A stretch of 64,000 nt of DNA from Lepas anatifera (taxonomy: Eukaryota; Arthropoda; Thecostraca; Lepadidae). The stretch's first letter is position 1. Each line of letters opens with the position of its first letter. The notes under the pieces were generated by a model. It did not search any database. It worked only from the letters and a program-made list of their open reading frames with translations, and had not been told where the DNA came from. Location: positions 310,001 to 374,000 of the forward strand of contig JAOTON010001261.1 of NCBI GenBank assembly GCA_034440635.1. Reading direction: 5' to 3'. Made by a program: the position numbers and the translations under genes. Below, one piece after another: positions 55,233 through 64,000 of the stretch.

Positions 55233-58119
55233 TATGTATGTACATGGGGCATTCCAGGACAAAACGACCAAAAAATTCAATTTGACACCACCATGTCTAG
55301 AAAAAATCTGAAACTTTGTCTCCGGGGTAGTTTTGGGCCAGAAACACGCCTGTGAGAATCTTAGCCCCCTCCGACCAACGGTGACAGAGTTATAGCCCGA
55401 GGCATTTTCGGGAGGTCACCTTGTAGACTCATCTTTGATGTTTCATAACTCAACAACGCATTGCCCGATTAACAAGTTTTGTATATCATTGAACTCGTCT
55501 TGAACCATACATTATTTTGAGAAAAAATTTAAAATCTTAAAAAATTTTGACTTTTAATTCGTTTGACCTTTTCTTAGATGACCTAGCTTGACCTTTTCGA
55601 CATTGAAATTGACCTTTTAGACACCTCAAAAATTTTGCTTCATCAAATATCTTTCGACAGAAAAAAAAAAAAATGTGTTTTTGCTATAAGTTCCAAATAT
55701 TTAGCACCGAAGGTGGGTATGTAGACCGTTTTTGACCACTGCGGCAGTACAGCCTTATGTTTAACGCCGCAAACATAGCGATTGCTTTTGTAATCGGTCG
55801 CTGGCAATCATATGGCATTGTCTTTACGAAATTTTCATCGTGAAAGTGTCAAAATATATGACAATTAACACGTGCCCACCCGACGGGGTGGGCAACCGGC
55901 CTCCTCAGGTCTCTACAGGTAGTAAAAAAAACACCTTCGTGCAGCGCCACCGTACTCCATGTACCTCTAACACAGCATTTTGCAACTTCTGAAAAAATAA
56001 TTTAGGTCAACTGGGAGGTGGTAGGTACCGTAAATACTGAAGGCCAGCTGGCAACTGACTGGTGAATGGGGTGACCTGAGGTAGACGGTCGTCGTTATGC
56101 CTTGTGGGACTTTCATTTTTGGTTCATTGATTAACACTTCATCGTGGGAGTTGCTCGCTTGAGTGGTGGGGTCGGGGTCTCCGTAAAAAGTCCCTTGATT
56201 ACTCTAGTGCGAAACCTACTCCTAAAACTGAACTGGCAACAACTTGGACAATATTTATGAAAATAAAAATTGCAGTCATTAAAAGTGATAGAAAGGGATC
56301 CATTGTTTCGGGGGAGACGAGGGCAAATGAACTTATTAATAATTGACCTTTCAGCCTTAAACGAAAATTTACAAAGATGTCGCGGCTTTATCCATAATTG
56401 AAACAAGTATAACTTATCCTATGGGCACCACTAACTCACACAATTACATCGTTCCTGGAGATGGAAAAATAATATCGATAAAAGGTGACCCAGTGCAGCA
56501 CAGCATACGTTTGAGAGGATTCATGCAATGTAAACAAACGTGTCTGAAAGGCGTTCATTCCCAAAAAGTAATTTGAATCTGCTCATATATGAGAAAAAAT
56601 GTCCTAAAATTGTAACGCATTCGACTTGGTCACTTGAACAGGTTGCCTCATATTATTTTTACAAGGTGATCATTTCATAGCTGACACGGATCCCAGAATC
56701 TGAGATGAATAATGACACAGTGCACTGGGAGTAATGCCGCTAAACAGCCAGTTTTACCCACTACCGAATATGTTACATACAATCGTTTGGTCGTGTCACC
56801 TTTGAGTTTGCTCGAGGTCACAGTATTTTTTACAGGAACTAAGTGGAAACCTAAATTTTGTGGCATAATAGGTGACAGAGGAGAGCCGTAGAAAGAAACG
56901 TTCAGCACCATTGGAACACTCTTGTTGAACCCAAACGGATTATGTATCTTATAATATTGCCTAGTCAAATGTCAAAATTAACCTGCTTTGACCTAGAGCC
57001 AGGCTTAGGTCTGTATGGTAAAAAGAATATCAATCAAACTGCAGTGGCAAGTCAGACACGACAACGTAAAAATAAAACCTCCATCGCGATTCTCGACAAT
57101 TCTCAAGTCTCTCAAGTTACCAAAATTTACCAATTGCCCCATGCATTTCTAATGGTAAGATCATGAACCTGACCCTGCTCCCTGTTATGTACATAGAAAT
57201 CCTGCTACGAAAATTATCGTGCTCGGCGACCTTACTATGTAATATGAATCTAACGACGATAGGCTAGATTTGATATTATTGATGCACCTCCCAAACTTTT
57301 TTCGAGGTTAGGTCTCTTGACCTGGGTTGGCCGTCTGACCTAGTATGACCCAGACCTAAAATTTTGCCAGAAGCTGCAAAAATTTCGAGTTAGAGGTACA
57401 TGGAGAACGGTGGCGCTGCGCGAAGGTGTCTTTTTACTACCTGTGGAAACCTGAAGAGGCCGGTTGCCCACCCCCTTGTGTGGGCGCGTGTTAATCCTCA
57501 TATATTTTGACACTTTCACGATGAAAATTTCGTAAAGACAATGCCATATGATTGCAAGCAACCGATTACAAAAGCAATCGCTTTGTTTGCGGCGTTAAAC
57601 ATAAGGCTATGCTACCGCAGTGGTCAAAAACCGTCTGCATACCTACCTTAGGTGCTAAAAATTTGGAACTTATAGCAAAAACGCACTTTTTTATTTTTTC
57701 TATCGAAAGATATTTGATGAAGCAAAATTTTTGAGGTGTCTAAAAGGTCAATTTCAATGTCGAAAAGGTCAAGCTAGGTCATCTTAGAAAAGGTCAAACG
57801 AATTAAAATTCAAAATTTTTAAGATTTTAAAATTTTTCTTTTTCAAAATAATGTATGGTTCACGACGAGTTCAATGATATATAAAACTTGTTAATCGGGC
57901 AATGCGTTGTTGTGTTATGAAGCATCAAAGATGAGTCTACAAGGTGACCTCCCGAAAATGCCTCGGGCTATAACTCGGTCACCGTTGGTCGGAGGGGGCT
58001 AAGATTCTCACAGGCGTGTTTCTGGCCCAAAACTACCCCGGAGACAAAGTTTCAGATTTTTCTAAATATGGTGGTGTCAAGCCTTGGTCGATCTGTCCTG
58101 GAATGCCCCACATACATAC
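55233..58119. mobile_element. 2.9-kb foldback element with long inverted arms
   Basis: The left arm (55233 to about 55980) and right arm (about 57370 to 58119) are inverted copies. Outer ends are ATGTATGT...GGGGCATTCCAGGACA and TGTCCTGGAATGCCCC...ACATACAT. Shared inner landmarks include GATTCTCACAGGCGTG, AATCGGGCAATGCGTTGTTG, CAATGCCATATGATTGC and GGTGGCGCTGCGCGAAGG-type words. Arms differ by scattered substitutions and short indels. Both contain TGACCT words (about 55562-55618; inverted at 57747-57797). The 1.4-kb centre has no transposase; it carries a SINE 3' fragment. Type unknown; I see no clear TSD. Confidence 0.88.
56133..56232 (+). repeat. 3' fragment of the 52.4-kb SINE family
   Basis: TCATCGTGGGAGTTGCTCGC, GTGGTGGGGTCGGGGTCTCC and AAGTCCCTTGATTACTCTAG match the tail body of the SINE at 52430-52695 on the other strand, at roughly 80% by eye. 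The tRNA head is absent. Lies within the central part of the foldback element. Confidence 0.8.
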
Positions 58120-59035
58120 GCCGCGCAAATCCACAGCTGCTGCACTGCCCACTTCTGGAGCGGTGCTGACGAAAAAGAGAGATTGAAAGGTTGAGCAAGA
58201 AAGAGAGATCTTGCAGAAAATCTCAGATTGGGACGATCTCGTGCGGCCCTTGAGTTTAACATGCTGTCACAATTGACAACATTTAAACTGCCGATCCCTC
58301 GGCTAAGTAAGGACAACAACTACTTAAGCACATGTCGTGAACAAATAATATACCCGTCGACTGTTTGAGAATGAATACATTGCATTGAGATGATGCAAGT
58401 TCTTGACAGTGTCAATTTCATTTTGCTGCAACTGTGACTAGAAAATTTATAAGCTGGTTAAAACGAGTTCAATATAAAGAATCGGGTTGTGTTGGGTAGG
58501 CCCCGGTAAGTTGTGAACTTGTTTTTGTTTTACTAAGATAGAGACAGCTACCATGAAGGTGTACCATCCGGCTGGTGAAAGGTGCAGGCTTTTGCGGCCG
58601 AGATCCACTTTTAACGTCACATTTTCTGCACAGTTGTATGTGTATTATTTCTATTAATTTGTAAGAACAACATGTAAGACAATGCTTATTCAATGCAATA
58701 TACAGACAAGCTATTACTTTGGGGATCTATGTAGGTATGATTGAGTTCTCAACTGGTACATTTTTATGGAATACTCTCTTAGAAACAGTTCTGTATATTT
58801 TGTACTGTCGTTTTGGTACCCTCGTTTTTCAGTTTCTGTTTGACCTATTTTCAATTTGTCAAAGGTATGCTAACCATCCTTTCCACCATTCGAACGGTAT
58901 ATTTCACCGCCTGATAGCCTTTCCCTCCTGATGGGCCAAAGCAAACCTCGTGTTTGTTTTCCCAGTCAGCCGCCTGTTTTTCTCTTGGTGTTCAGCCTTA
59001 GTGCCGGATCCCAGAAGTGCGGCGCCGTTCGCTGC
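58120..59035. other. Noncoding stretch, nothing recognised
   Basis: ORFs at 58077-58319 and 58719-58931 show no family motif. Confidence 0.5.
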
Positions 59036-59043
59036 ATTTCTTT

Positions 59044-59300
59044 CATAGGCGGATCCAGGATTGCAGATGGAGGGGATGGTTTAGCAAAGAGGGTTCTATC
59101 TAGAGAATCGGTATTAATTTCTAAAGTGGGACATATTTGTGGTGGTGCCAATTTTTATCCAGAGGCAGTGACGGCGGAAGGTCCGAATTTAAGGGGGGAC
59201 ACCATGGGCCATTCTTTCCAGTCAACGCCATAAGGCTAGTGTTAAAATTCTCGATTGAAGGGGGGCACCGTGCCCTGGTGCCGTGCTCTGGGGATGTGAA
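59044..59300 (-). mobile_element. hAT-MITE subfamily B, one end only
   Basis: Left end CATAGGCGGATCCAGGATTG, then a diverged interior with GGGGGGCACCGTGCC and GTGAAGCGACGTTTGAGGTG. The other terminus is not found, so it is truncated or too diverged. Confidence 0.6.
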
Positions 59301-59360
59301 GCGACGTTTGAGGTGGGCACTGGGCCGGTCCGAGAAGGCATTGGGGGTCGGTGTGGAGTG

Positions 59361-60695
59361 CACTGGGTGTTTCTATCAGAACCCATCCTTTATCCCTGCA
59401 TCCGTGCATGCTTTTAAATGCATCATGCAGTATTTTTTTATTTTTATGTTTTAAAGCTGCTGCAATTAACCAAAAACATGAATTGAGTTAATATTACAAT
59501 TTCTGGACCAAACGCATAGACGCAGAGTCATTGTACTGCTTGCTGCGGTTCTACCTTAGCTTGTCTGTCGCACAAGGCTTATGTGAAATACCGACGATGG
59601 TGGTTGAAAAAATTTGGTTTGTGTTGATGAATTTCGTGAATTTGTACAGCGCTATGAATGAGTGCTTGTTTCGTTTAAAACTCGCGAATCACTAGGGTGG
59701 TGTGACTGTGGGGATGGACATGTCACACTTGGGATGGAAAAACACGCTCTAGTCACGTGGAAACAGTGCGGGCGAAACGTTAAGCTGTGTTGGATCTGTT
59801 GACAAGGCTTAGTGATTTGGGCGCTGGGCGTCCACCAGGACATGCGGTTGGCAGATGGCATGCAGAACGTACCAACAGTATAGCCATACACCGCCCCAGT
59901 TGGTGTAACAAGATAGTTACTTATGCCCGATATAAAAGATGCACTTTCTAATTCTATTTCTGTCAGCTTTCACAATATCACTGGTTTTTGAATCCCAAAG
60001 CAAATCGGTGGAAATCGAACATTGTAGCGTAAATTCCTATATTTCCTATATTTGAACTAAGGAGATTTGGACATCAGACCTGACTACGACCTCCTGGCAG
60101 TGGCGTCGCAACAGATGTAGGACTGGTGGGACGGACCACGGGCCAAACCGGAGGAACAGGTGGAAAGGTAAATTTCCAGCATGTGGGCTGTCTGAAAAGC
60201 TATCCAAGGTACACTTAACCAACACATTTACGTAGACATACGCAGGTTTTAGGGAGAAAATACGAAAAAACCGTAGGTTGAGTCCCCAATTTTTTAAGGC
60301 GCCCCCCCGTGATTCGGAAGTTGAGGCAACACATTCCTCGTCCCCTTCACTTTCGACGCCCATGCCTCCTGATGTTTATCATTAAGCAGTTGTTGTGTCC
60401 CAGAATCGCGCTCTGGGATGCAAGTGCATTTGAATTTAAAATGGGGTTTATCTGTTTGCATTTCAATGGTTTCCCAGCGTGGTCCGGAAGCGACATTATC
60501 TTCTTACCATGCTGGACGGTACCCGTTTCTGCGTAAGTTTCTGGGTCTGCAGCGGTGTAGCAAAAACATCGTACCCTGGAGCCAGTGTTGGAAGCAAACT
60601 GGCAGTGGAACGGGAACAAGGGTGCAACAGGGTTATATATTGTAGCAAACAAAGTGTTTTTTTATAAATAGAAAATCAGATAGTTCTGGGTGGAT
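59361..60695. other. Noncoding stretch, nothing firmly recognised
   Basis: A possible hAT-like end CAGTGGCGTCGC occurs at about 60099. No gene recognised. Confidence 0.45.
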
Positions 60696-60737
60696 ATGCC
60701 TGCCCCCTCCCCTCCCGCCCTCGATCCGCCCCTGGCC
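60696..60737 (-). mobile_element. hAT-MITE end fragment
   Basis: CCTCGATCCGCCCCTGGCC is a reverse-oriented terminus like those of subfamilies A to E. No partner end was found. Confidence 0.45.
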
Positions 60738-61062
60738 GGGCATAACATCACGTGTGGTGTACTTGGAGAAATGGAGAGTAATTTGGAGCAGATGCACGTG
60801 CAGGGCATGTCAACGAAGTTTGTGGCACGTGCCGAAAAACACGACATAGAAGAAAAACGAGAGCGGACTCTGTAGCAGGGCCCATGAGGGCAATTGTAAA
60901 CAGACGTGAGAGCGCGGGGGTGGTCCGGTCTTTTTTCGGGAGAGAGTAGCAGAAAAACGGCGAATCGCTACAATTGATACGTTCGTGTTGTTATTTTTAT
61001 TGAGCTTGCAACACCATTCCACCCGAAACCATGTTTTCTTTTTCTTCCGGAAAATCAGCCTA

Positions 61063-61130
61063 AATAGGCTAAGAGTAAAATGTGTCCGCTTAGCGAGGAG
61101 GATATGGCTTGGCTGGATCCTTGAATCTAC
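61063..61130. repeat. Short repeat shared with 4.98-5.05 kb
   Basis: TAAAATGTGTCCGCTT and the following GAGGAGGATATGG / GGATCC...TCTACC segment parallel the fragment at 4985-5055. Confidence 0.5.
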
Positions 61131-61153
61131 CTCTGTGCACAAATCTGTGTGCC

Positions 61154-61169
61154 TGTGTGTGTGTGTGTG
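61154..61169. repeat. (TG)n microsatellite
   Basis: Short TG dinucleotide run of eight repeats. Confidence 0.9.
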
Positions 61170-62160
61170 CTCGCGCGTCAAATCCCTTCTGGCATCTGTT
61201 TGGTTTGTCACATGTCACAAATCCTTATTTTCAATTCTTACGCTTCCCTAACCATTGCGCGTGGTGAGGCAACTCGTGTGTTTGAAATAATCATAGTTGT
61301 TTGTATTATAAAAAAGAAGCTGAATAATGCAAAGAAAATGGAATTGTGTATAATTAACAAAATACGTGACCAAAGGTCAATGACCAAATTTACGTAGCCA
61401 ATGACTCAAGTAAATGAATGTTTCTCAAAGTCACTGCAAGCCAGAATCATTGGAACTACGCATACGTTGAATTGATTATCTGTTTGTATTGCTGGTGGGA
61501 CGATTATGCCTATTAATTAACCGTCTTGAAGTAAACCAGAAAACACCTCGGAACTAGGACATCCGCAGAGATTGATGAGAAACATCAGTTTAGTTTGAGA
61601 AACAGGGGTGCGCATTTTCGAATATTATTAGGAGTGCCCAAACTTTAGAACAATATCAATAACAGCATAACAAGCTTGATATTATATTCGTTGAAACCCT
61701 CAAATAGACCTTTTAACCCAGATCAAATCATTTTAAAATTTCAAAAAAATTAATTTAGTAAGATTATATTCTTCCACTAAATCCACCTTTAACTACAGAT
61801 AAATCCACATCCCTGGTGAGAAAACTACCCAGAGTATAAAAATATATCAACTTTTTATGAAAATCGGTATGCTGGGTTCATAAAGATGAAGATAGGGAGA
61901 GGGCAAGGGTCTTATGAATGATGTTGGGATTGGCGGCTCTACGCCACTGCCCTTCCTCGTCCTTGTTCCAATGTCAGCTGAATTCACTGGATGGTCGTAA
62001 CGACAAAGTCATGCAAAAAATACACCGACAAAACAAAATATTGCAAACTATAAACGCAACACCATGCAAGGTATATCCTTCAACGAAAGCAGAACAAAGT
62101 GAAACCACATCTTAATTGATTTACAATACGCTATTATTGAATTCTTACTTTATCTTGCGG
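61170..62160. other. Noncoding stretch, nothing recognised
   Basis: AT-rich. No conserved frame. Confidence 0.5.
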
Positions 62161-62260
62161 CATATGCGGATCCAGGAGGCAGCAGGTATCTCCAATCGAC
62201 CCCCGGCACCCCCACACTGGGCCCCGGCATCTCCGTAAACGGTACTCCCCACCCACATCT
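62161..62260 (+). mobile_element. hAT-MITE subfamily B remnant
   Basis: CATATGCGGATCCAGGAGGC then ATCTCCAATCGACCCCCGGC and short CCCGGCA blocks, matching the opening of subfamily B. The right end is missing. Confidence 0.55.
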
Positions 62261-62484
62261 CCTGTTTTTCATTACCTCCCCCACGATTCATTTTTCTGCC
62301 CATCATCGGATAAGTCTCACCTTAAGAACTGAAGCACCTGGTCTAAATGAAAAATATCATCATTTTCATAACAGAATTGTCAGAACAAACAAATGCAACA
62401 AAACAAATGCATACGATGTTCCTCGCGCTCACAGCCCCGGGGTCAAAATACAAACAGTCTAACCTCGTCTTCTGTCCGTTTCAG

Positions 62485-63790
62485 TGGCGCGTTCAACTCG
62501 TGACAAGCCAGCACGTGCCGTCATGAGCGGGGCACCTCCAGTTGAAGATACGCTGCGTGAGACGGCTGTTGGTCCCACGTCCTCATCAACCGACAGCTCA
62601 TCTTCTGGTCGTCTCGCGTGCTCGCTACAATCGCTCCGGGGCAAACTCTCGCGAGCGTCAGTACGCAGTACCGGCGGTGATACCTCCTCCTCATCTATCA
62701 CACGAGCTGTTCCACCCACCAGCACGCGACCCCCACGGGCGACCTCTCACGTCGACACCGTGAAACAATCACAGCCTCCGGCGGCGTCGTCACCGACGAA
62801 GTCAGCCGCGACGACGACAGGCGCGGCGAACGGCGGGGCCCGACGGCGCCGCTCGCGCGCGCGGAGTCGGCCAGCAGCGTCGTCGGCGATGGTGCGTCGG
62901 CAGGAGCGCCGCCGGCGACGGGAGGTGCGCCGGACGGTGTCAGTAGCGCTCCAGTAGCGGCACGCGGCGGAGTTCGGAGTGAGGGATGGGGAAGTGGCGG
63001 AGCATGCGGAGCGGGTGAGAGTCAGAGCGGTGGAAAAAATAGGTGGGGTGCGGAGACACAGAGTGATACCGGAGGGAAAGGAGGAGGAACAGGGACGAAG
63101 GATGTTGGGATTGGTGGGAACAGTGGGAAAACAGGGGACAGTGGCGGTGCTCAGTCCACAATAAGTGCAGAAAGCGACAGTAAGTCTTCTGCAGATCCTC
63201 CCCCGATAAACCTCACGTCTGCGGTTCGTTCTTCTCGCCCTGCTGCGCTAAGCGCGCTGGTTCAGGGTGACCACTTTCTCAAGCAGGACATCCGCTGCCA
63301 GCTCTTCGGGATGTTCGTCTCTGGGATCTCTGTCCATCACCGGTAAATACTCCACCAAGTCTTGGGGTGACAGTGGTCCTTCTTCTCTCAACAGTTCGCT
63401 GAAGAGCAGCACGGGTAGTGCTTCCAGTGGTGTTGCAAGCAGAGGGAGCAACATCATCAGCAACGAAACCGACATCAGTGGTGTTGAGGGAGTGAAGTCA
63501 CCAACTGGTGGGACCTCGAGCGGAGCTGGACGGAACACCAGTAGATATAAGACAGTTGGGAGTGCCGAGGGTTCTTTGCCACCAACTTCTCGCCATCGTT
63601 CGCCTGTGTCCTTGGCTAGGATCCTTGCCAGGCCTGTTTTTGCCTCTCCAGTCTCGGAGGCGACATCAGGATCGCCCCCAGCGCGACCCACGGCACCAGC
63701 AAGGAAAAAGTCTAGCAGTGTCGTATACTTCCACCCAGAGTTTCACCCCCAGGTTATTGAAGAGGACGACCAAGGCTCCAACACGCAGAG
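62485..63790 (+). CDS. Candidate internal coding exon, Ser/Thr/Gly/Arg-rich protein
   Basis: Best candidate for host coding DNA. It is preceded by a pyrimidine-rich acceptor (TCTTCTGTCCGTTTCAG, AG at 62483-62484) and followed by a donor (GCAGAG then GTAAGC at 63791). GC content is clearly above the surroundings. One frame is open at 62484-62954 (ARSTRDKPARAVMSGAPPVE..., Ser/Thr-rich, then an Arg-rich tail). A second frame is open at 62681-63345 (Gly/Ser-rich; QGDHFLKQDIRCQLFGMF near its end). The first frame reopens at 63267-63790 and ends VVYFHPEFHPQVIEEDDQGS. Reading it as one exon of about 1.3 kb therefore needs two frame changes, near 62840 and 63265, from assembly indels, decay or unseen introns. 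No domain is recognised; it looks intrinsically disordered with a short acidic end. The minus-strand frame at 63248-63691 is a rival reading. I do not assign a function. Confidence 0.5.
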
Positions 63791-64000
63791 GTAAGCGATT
63801 CCATTTTTAATGGTCTTTGAAGAAGCTATTTTGGCCAGAAGCAAATTTTCCAAATATTCCATGGATGTTGGCTTAAAGACCACACGTTTTGTTATTAGGC
63901 AGTGATAATTTCATATCACCGTTAGCATCTTGATATGCTCTGGCATAGATATAGGAACGACCAGAACATTGGGGGTGGGAGGGGGGATCAGGTGTATGTT
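63791..64000. other. Probable start of an intron or intergenic DNA
   Basis: Follows the candidate donor site. AT-richer, with no ORF. Confidence 0.4.

Noticed and set aside
63248..63691. 147-codon minus-strand ORF opposite the candidate exon
   Set aside because: Leu/Pro/Glu-rich, as expected opposite Ser/Gly-rich coding DNA. The plus strand has matching splice signals. Kept as a rival reading, not annotated.

Overview
This is repeat-rich nuclear DNA of an animal, most likely an invertebrate. It has no operons, no rRNA and almost no long open frames. It does carry decayed non-LTR retrotransposons, tRNA-derived SINEs, many hAT-type MITEs with 8-bp target-site duplications (TSDs), long palindromic (foldback) elements, a Ginger/GIN-type integrase transposon, microsatellites and minisatellites. 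I cannot name the species from sequence alone; the mixture would suit a marine deuterostome or lophotrochozoan, but that is a guess.

Layout. 0-2.3 kb is a LINE relic with reverse-transcriptase motifs and an (ATG)n 3' tail. 6.2-7.4 kb is a second, more decayed LINE. 8.8-36 kb is mostly unique-looking noncoding DNA dotted with short nonautonomous elements. These are hAT MITEs in at least four terminal subfamilies, two TTAA-flanked elements sharing a border at 20.4-21.1 kb, a SINE at 21.2 kb, minisatellites at 23.4 and 27.8 kb, a SINE with TSD at 33.4 kb, and an AGGTCA-rich repeat family at 17.6-18.3 kb (minus) and 34.4-35.4 kb (plus, split by a hAT MITE). 37.5-38.2 kb is a near-perfect 690-bp palindrome.

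39.29-43.01 kb is the most interesting object. It is a complete 3.7-kb element with matching TGTTACGG termini, a 5-bp CATAC duplication, subterminal arrays of a palindromic GGCCCGTTTGC motif in both ends, and a decayed integrase gene on the minus strand. A TTAA-type MITE has jumped into that gene between the two halves of its zinc-binding domain, and a second palindromic element sits farther inside. 45-54 kb holds more hAT MITEs, several with perfect TSDs, and a second SINE family. 55.2-58.1 kb is a 2.9-kb foldback element with arms of about 0.75 kb.

The best candidate for host coding sequence is a GC-rich block at 62.485-63.790 kb. It has good splice signals and encodes Ser/Thr/Gly/Arg-rich low-complexity protein, but it needs two frame changes to be read through. 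No other gene is supported. The window reads as an intergenic or intronic transposon graveyard in which relative ages can be worked out from nesting and TSD quality.
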